A stretch of DNA of 64,000 nt from Pelosinus fermentans JBW45 (GTDB lineage Bacteria > Bacillota > Negativicutes > DSM-13327), in contig NZ_CP010978.1 in assembly GCF_000271665.2 (NCBI RefSeq), forward strand, positions 2,448,501 through 2,512,500, in the 5' to 3' direction. The notes beneath the pieces were generated by a model. The model worked only from the letters and a program-made list of their open reading frames with translations. It was not told the origin of the DNA and ran no database searches. How positions within the stretch are numbered: position 1 is the first letter of the stretch; every line of letters starts with the position of its first letter. The position numbers and the translations under genes were made by a program. Shown here piece after piece: positions 59,504-64,000 of this stretch.

Positions 59504-59974
59504 TCAATCTAGAATTTTACAATACAGCAAAGCCTTCTTTTTAAGTACTTGGCCAGGCTCTTTATCTTTCCAATCAAAAATAGTACGTTGATGAATTCCA
59601 AGCTCTTCAGCCATTTCGACCTTAGTATGTCCATGATAGCAACGAGCCTTCTCCAGTTTTTCGAAAAAAGTATCTTCAGGCATATTTTCAAAGCAACCTA
59701 TAAACCATATTGGCTGTTCAAGTTCAGTGGCCAACTTGCGTAACGTTTTCATCTCTGCCGTGCCGGTAGTTTTTCCTTCTAGCTGACTTAGATGAGCTGC
59801 AGCAATCTCAACCTTCGCAGCAAGAGTCTTGATTAGCCAACCTTTTTGTATTCGTGCCCATCTAATACGCTTATTGGAGGTGTTACCAATTGTCATTTCT
59901 ATATTCTGATCGAATTTTCCATTAAATACTGTATTATCTAGGTTGTGATGTGTACGCATGTCTGTGTAGATCAT
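59504..59974 (-). pseudogene. C-terminal HTH region of the serine recombinase (right arm)
   Basis: THHNLDNTVFNGKFDQNIEM is the recombinase end shared with 50030. Then IRWARIQKGWLIKTLAAKVE and AAAHLSQLEGKTTGTAEMKT (first HTH, XRE type), EQPIWFIGCFENMPEDTFFE, and a second HTH (HTKVEMAEELGIHQRTIFDW). The catalytic half is absent and the frame opens without a start signal, although an internal start could give a small double-HTH regulator. Confidence 0.65.
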
Positions 59975-60158
59975 AACTTAGGGTAAGATAAACTTGGTAA
60001 GAATAGTAATTTCTGATCAATCTCTCTCGTCAGGGTGTACTGTACAAACAATTATTATTTCTTAATTAGCTTATTAAGATTATCCAACAAGGATTTAACA
60101 AGTTTTGCGAGAATATATACTATACTCAATTTACATGCCCACTGGAGGTTTAAGAATA

Positions 60159-60944
60159 TTGAATGTAGAGCAAATGACAGTAGTCGAGATTACTAAACTT
60201 TTAGAAGAAAATAATCTGTCAATAGCTATAATAAATAGTTTAAAACAAGATTCGCGAGTTTCAGTATTTCGCTTATTTACTAAATGGCAAAAAAGGCAGG
60301 AGCAAAACTTACTAGAGAAGCAACGTATTCAAGGTCTTTATAAGCAGGAACGAATGCTTGCAGCTAAGGGATATAATTTAATTGCAGGTGTTGATGAAGC
60401 AGGTCGTGGTCCTTTAGCAGGTCCATTAGTAGTTGGTGCTGTTATCTTGCCTATCGGCTGTCACCTACCATCTATTAATGACTCAAAAAAGTTATCAGTT
60501 AAGCAACGGGAGTATTTGTATCATGAGATAAAAGAAGTTGCTATTAGTGTACAGCATATCGTCATAGATATTGATGTAATTGATCATCTGAATATTTATA
60601 ATGCAACTATATCTGGTATGTATGAAGCTATTAATGAACTTCATCAAAGACCTCATGCCGTATTAATTGATGCTGTTCCCTTGCCTGATTTAGAAATGCA
60701 CTCCTTGTCATTAATTGGTGGGGACGCTATTAGTGCTTCTATTGGAGCAGCTTCTATTATTGCAAAAGTAGAACGGGATAATTTAATGCGGGAATATGAT
60801 AAACAGTTTCCACAATATGGATTCGCAAAGCACAAAGGCTATGGTACGGCAGAACATCTAAAGGCATTGCAACAATTTGGTCCATGTCCTATACATAGAA
60901 GAAGTTTCGAGCCTATTAAGTCATGGGGAAGAATAGATATATGA
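60159..60944 (+). CDS. rnhB: ribonuclease HII
   Basis: Removes RNA from RNA/DNA hybrids in the cytoplasm. About 261 residues from a TTG at 60159, chosen because GGAGG lies 10 bases upstream (60105 lacks an RBS). The N-terminal extension is of the Firmicute type (residues 1-70). Catalytic block LIAGVDEAGRGPLAGPLVVG, then INDSKKLSVKQREYLYHEI, AVLIDAVPLPD and SASIGAASIIAKVERDNLM, ending GYGTAEHLKAL. All acidic residues are present. First gene of a housekeeping run rnhB-flhB-like-yraN-ubiX-yifB. Confidence 0.93.
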   Translation: MNVEQMTVVEITKLLEENNLSIAIINSLKQDSRVSVFRLFTKWQKRQEQNLLEKQRIQGLYKQERMLAAKGYNLIAGVDEAGRGPLAGPLVVGAVILPIGCHLPSINDSKKLSVKQREYLYHEIKEVAISVQHIVIDIDVIDHLNIYNATISGMYEAINELHQRPHAVLIDAVPLPDLEMHSLSLIGGDAISASIGAASIIAKVERDNLMREYDKQFPQYGFAKHKGYGTAEHLKALQQFGPCPIHRRSFEPIKSWGRIDI

Positions 60945-61222
60945 ATAAAGAAAAATCGGATAAACCGCAGCAAGCTATTGCAATAAGCTATCAGTCCAAC
61001 ACGAATGCGCCAAGAGTTGTAGCCAAAGGCACTGGTTATATGGCTGATAAAATACTTTCTACAGCAAGCCAACATTCTGTTCCCGTATATCAAAACAAGA
61101 CATTAGCCAGTATGTTAATGGCAGTTGAGTTAGATCGGGAAATTCCTCCTGAATTATATCAGGCTGTAGCTGAGGTGTTGGCATACATTTACCATATCGA
61201 TAAAAAAATGCACAAATTTTAG
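60941..61222 (+). CDS. FlhB-like C-terminal domain protein (EscU/YscU type)
   Basis: 93 residues from the ATG at 60941, overlapping the end of rnhB by 4 bases. AIAISYQSNTNAPRVVAKGT, ILSTASQHSVPVYQNKTLAS and PPELYQAVAEVLAYIYHIDK match the stand-alone FlhB C-terminal domain (YlqH/FhlX type), which can replace part of FlhB in flagellar export. The NPxH autocleavage motif is absent, as usual for this short family. Confidence 0.85.
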   Translation: MNKEKSDKPQQAIAISYQSNTNAPRVVAKGTGYMADKILSTASQHSVPVYQNKTLASMLMAVELDREIPPELYQAVAEVLAYIYHIDKKMHKF

Positions 61223-61322
61223 ATAAGATTAGATGAATTTATTTTATTTACTTGTGAAAAACAACATCAAGATAGCAGGATGTTGTTTTTTTTCGGGGAA
61301 TATTGTAGCGAGGTGTATTATT

Positions 61323-61682
61323 GTGAATACTAGTAAAGTGGGGGATATTGGAGAACAAGCTGCAGCAAGTTATCTGTACGATGCGGGATATGAGATAGTA
61401 GAGCGAAAATATCGTAGTAAAATTGGAGAAATTGATATTATTGCAAGGATAAAGAATATTTTAGTTTTTATTGAAGTAAAAACTCGAAGGAATACTACTT
61501 ATGGCTTTCCAGCAGAAGCTGTAACCTATCGAAAACAGCAAAAAATAATCAATACTGCATCCTGTTATCTTCAATATATACATAATACAAATATACATTG
61601 TCGTTTTGATGTAATTGAGGTATTTCTAAATGAAAATAATAAAATAACGTGTAACCATATTACAAATGCATTTATCAGATGA
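61323..61682 (+). CDS. YraN/UPF0102 family endonuclease-like protein
   Basis: 119 residues from a GTG at 61323 (GAGGTG 7 bases upstream; an ATG at 61233 has no RBS). VGDIGEQAAASYLYDAGYEI, SKIGEIDIIARIKNILVFIE (D and E-x-K) and VKTRRNTTYGFPAEAVTYRK are the YraN restriction-like core. Common neighbour of rnhB. Role in DNA processing is proposed, not proven. Confidence 0.88.
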   Translation: MNTSKVGDIGEQAAASYLYDAGYEIVERKYRSKIGEIDIIARIKNILVFIEVKTRRNTTYGFPAEAVTYRKQQKIINTASCYLQYIHNTNIHCRFDVIEVFLNENNKITCNHITNAFIR

Positions 61683-61720
61683 TTAAGTCTTTTTTATTAA
61701 ATGGAGGTAGGTGAATCTTA

Positions 61721-62278
61721 ATGCGAATTATTGTTGGTATTACTGGGGCTAGTGGTGCCATTTATGGACTTAGATTGATTGAAGTGCTAAAAGAAGCAGG
61801 TTGTGAAATTCATGCTGTAGTATCAGAGCATGGTTGGCAAGTTCTAGATTATGAGTGTAGCATCAGCCCACAAGAAATTAAGGAAAAAGTAGATTTCTTA
61901 CATGACATAAAGAATATTGGGGCATGTATTGCTAGTGGATCATTTAAAACAGATGCGATGGTGGTAGTTCCTTGTTCTATGAGGACCTTAAGTAGTATTT
62001 CCAATGGAATTGCTGATAATTTACTCAGTCGTGCAGCTGACGTTATGTTAAAAGAAGGACGGAAATTGATTATTGTTCCTCGGGAAACACCTCTTAATGC
62101 GATACATTTGGCTAATATGTTAAAACTATCTCAGTTAGGGGTTAGAATTCTTCCTGCTAGCCCTGGATTTTATCATCGTCCTACTACTTTAAACCAAATG
62201 ATTGATATGATGGTTGGCAAAATATCTGATTCCATTGGTATTGACCATGATTTATTTCCCAGATGGCAAGGTGAATAA
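61721..62278 (+). CDS. ubiX: flavin prenyltransferase UbiX
   Basis: 185 residues. Attaches a dimethylallyl group to FMN, making the prenyl-FMN cofactor of UbiD decarboxylases. RIIVGITGASGAIYGLRLIE (FMN phosphate loop), VVPCSMRTLSSISNGIADNL (dodecamer core), GRKLIIVPRETPLNAIHLAN and GVRILPASPGFYHRPTTLNQ are diagnostic. GGAGG RBS. No ubiD is in the window. Confidence 0.95.
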   Translation: MRIIVGITGASGAIYGLRLIEVLKEAGCEIHAVVSEHGWQVLDYECSISPQEIKEKVDFLHDIKNIGACIASGSFKTDAMVVVPCSMRTLSSISNGIADNLLSRAADVMLKEGRKLIIVPRETPLNAIHLANMLKLSQLGVRILPASPGFYHRPTTLNQMIDMMVGKISDSIGIDHDLFPRWQGE

Positions 62279-62295
62279 TTTTCGGAGGTAACTTT

Positions 62296-63819
62296 GTGTT
62301 TTCACAAACATTTGGATCGACTACAATCGGATTAAATGGTATTGTAATAACCGTAGAAGTAGATATATCTAATGGTTTGCCAGCATTAGATATCGTTGGC
62401 TTACCTGATACTGCCGTAAGAGAATCAAAAGAACGAGTAAGGGCAGCCATAAAGAATTCTGGATTTGAGTTTCCCTCACGGCGTATCACAATTAATCTCG
62501 CACCTGCCGACCTCAAAAAAGATAGCTCAGGATTAGATTTGCCTATTGCGATTGCGATCTTGGCAGCCAGTGGACAAATTATCTTACATCATTATCAACA
62601 GTATGTATTTGTCAGTGAATTATCTTTAGAGGGAAAGTTGCGTGGCATTTCAGGAGTATTGTCGATGGCAATTCATTGCTCTGAGCAAGGAATAAACCAA
62701 ATGATTGTTGCTCCTGATAATACGCAAGAGGCCTTACTGGTAAAAGGGTTAACAGTATATGCACCAACGACTTTGGAGCAATTGGTATTACATCTCAATC
62801 AGGTCACTCAACTGCTCCCTGCAACGAAAGAACCTTTTTCTCCTCCAATGAGCAATGATAGTGAGGATTTTGCTGACGTACAAGGACAATTTGTTGCGAA
62901 GCGGGCTTTGGAAGTAGCTGCATCTGGAGGTCACAATCTGCTCATGACTGGTCCACCAGGATCAGGTAAAACCATGTTAGCCAGACGAATTACATCTATT
63001 TTGCCAGTCATGTCACCTCGTGAAGCATTAGAAGTCACAAAAATATATAGTATTGCAGAGCTATTGCCTACTCATACTGGGTTAATAAGCACAAGACCTT
63101 TTAGAAGCCCACACCATACCATTTCTGCTGCAAGTATGGTAGGGGGTGGACGCATCCCTAAGCCAGGTGAAGTAACATTAAGCCATAATGGCGTATTGTT
63201 CTTAGATGAATTGGCAGAATTCCCCAGAACCGTATTAGAGGTATTACGGCAACCTTTAGAAGACGGACAAGTAACCATTTCTAGAGTGAACGCTTCTTTT
63301 TCCTATCCCGCAAGGTTTATGCTATTATGTGCTAAAAATCCATGTCCGTGTGGATTCTTAGGAGACAATAAAAAAGATTGTACTTGTAGTACAGGCGATA
63401 TTAAGCGTTACCGCAAGAAAATATCTGGACCTTTATTAGATCGAATGGATATACATGTGCATGTGCCACGTTTAGAATATAGTGAAATGACTACTAGCAT
63501 ACCAACGGAGTCTTCCAGTGAAATCCGCCAGCGAGTGACTGCCGCAAGGGCTATACAATATTCTCGCTTGCAGAAATACAATATATTTTGTAATGCCCAA
63601 ATGGGCCATAGACATGTAAAAACAACTTGTCATATGACTCACAATGCACAAGTTATGCTAAAACAAGCGTTTGAAGCAATGAACCTTAGCGCTCGAGGCT
63701 ATGATCGTATATTAAAAGTAGCACGTACCATTGCTGATTTGGCTAATTCGGAACAGATTAGTGATATTCACGTCGCAGAAGCGATTCATTTTCGAAATAA
63801 TATTCAAGAATTTTCTTAG
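62296..63819 (+). CDS. YifB family Mg-chelatase-like AAA ATPase (ComM-like)
   Basis: 507 residues from a GTG, CGGAGGT 8 bases before. N-terminal Lon-protease-like domain (GLPALDIVGLPDTAVRESKE), then AAA+ core: GHNLLMTGPPGSGKTMLARR (Walker A, about 215), GVLFLDELAEFPRTVLEVLR (Walker B), a zinc-like insert CAKNPCPCGFLGDNKKDCTC, and the C-terminal lid domain. The bacterial homologue ComM is a branch-migration helicase for natural transformation. Follows ubiX by 17 bases. Confidence 0.93.
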   Translation: MFSQTFGSTTIGLNGIVITVEVDISNGLPALDIVGLPDTAVRESKERVRAAIKNSGFEFPSRRITINLAPADLKKDSSGLDLPIAIAILAASGQIILHHYQQYVFVSELSLEGKLRGISGVLSMAIHCSEQGINQMIVAPDNTQEALLVKGLTVYAPTTLEQLVLHLNQVTQLLPATKEPFSPPMSNDSEDFADVQGQFVAKRALEVAASGGHNLLMTGPPGSGKTMLARRITSILPVMSPREALEVTKIYSIAELLPTHTGLISTRPFRSPHHTISAASMVGGGRIPKPGEVTLSHNGVLFLDELAEFPRTVLEVLRQPLEDGQVTISRVNASFSYPARFMLLCAKNPCPCGFLGDNKKDCTCSTGDIKRYRKKISGPLLDRMDIHVHVPRLEYSEMTTSIPTESSSEIRQRVTAARAIQYSRLQKYNIFCNAQMGHRHVKTTCHMTHNAQVMLKQAFEAMNLSARGYDRILKVARTIADLANSEQISDIHVAEAIHFRNNIQEFS

Positions 63820-63865
63820 CTAATTAATAAAGAGAATACTCATTTTTATCTGGAGGTAAAAATTT

Positions 63866-64000
63866 TTGTATAACCTTTTATGTCCTCATATGATCTTAAA
63901 TTCTTTACATGATCTTGAGTACCACCAATTAAAAGAACTAGGAATTGAGGGAATTATTTTTGATTTAGATAATACGATTATTCCCTGGGATCAGCAGCAG
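63866..64000 (+). CDS. YqeG family HAD IIIA-type phosphatase, start only
   Basis: 45 codons from a TTG to the window end (GGAGG 8 bases upstream). LYNLLCPHMILNSLHDL, ELGIEGIIFDLDNTIIPWD. DLDNT is HAD motif I as in YqeG phosphatases. The rest lies outside the window. Confidence 0.85.
   Translation, partial: MYNLLCPHMILNSLHDLEYHQLKELGIEGIIFDLDNTIIPWDQQQ

Overview
The window reads as a low-GC, spore-forming Firmicute of the Negativicutes type (diderm, Sporomusaceae-like). This is inferred from three things: an OmpH/Skp-like periplasmic protein and an exported carbonic anhydrase (periplasmic traits) next to sporulation-type genes (Spo0E remnant, DUF2935, CBO0543-family membrane proteins), and a Firmicute housekeeping block (rnhB, flhB-like, yraN, ubiX, yifB, yqeG) at the right edge.

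Layout. 1-10 kb: start of nifJ, an OmpH-like gene, an IS3 element, carbonic anhydrase, decayed DUF3732 and ImmA genes, and a cyclase-family hydrolase. 8.6-40.4 kb: a long graveyard of phage-like DNA. One accessory segment recurs in the same orientation at least five times, at about 8.7-11.8, 13.8-17.2, 18.7-22.4, 28.1-31.8 and 35.0-40.4 kb. Its parts are a zinc-ribbon protein, a LysM peptide, a CBO0543 membrane protein, an ASCH protein, a YezD-like protein, an ArpU/RinA-like regulator, a Cys/His-rich protein, an antisense 39-residue Gly/Ile protein, a Cys-rich protein and a 45-residue protein. Each copy has lost different pieces by internal deletions, so the surviving intact genes differ from copy to copy. 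The segment is broken by an IS1182-family element (11.8-13.7 kb) and by three group II introns nested inside one another (22.5-28.05 kb).

40.6-48 kb: a TctC-type solute-binding lipoprotein, an IS4-family element, IS3 and xre fragments, a LURP-one/scramblase-like protein, a WG-repeat protein and a NucS-like nuclease. 48.4-60 kb: a DNA-repair and recombination island built as an imperfect inverted duplication around a second, identical IS4 element. Each arm carries Ku, a CFI-box protein, a membrane-anchored Cas4/RecB-like nuclease and the C-terminal HTH part of a serine recombinase. Damage is complementary: Ku and the CFI-box gene are whole in the right arm, the nuclease is whole in the left arm. 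LexA-like boxes lie before the recombinase and before an 80-residue protein in the right arm (with a second copy at 17.9 kb), suggesting SOS control. 60.1-64 kb is ordinary chromosome.

A further thread is a repeated hairpin element followed by an intrinsic terminator (about 2.2, 7.9, 33.8 and 45.0 kb, with a fragment at 8.6 kb), which looks like an unassigned cis-acting RNA. No CRISPR array, rRNA or complete tRNA was seen. A tRNA-Arg 3-prime remnant at 58.4 kb may be an old attachment site.
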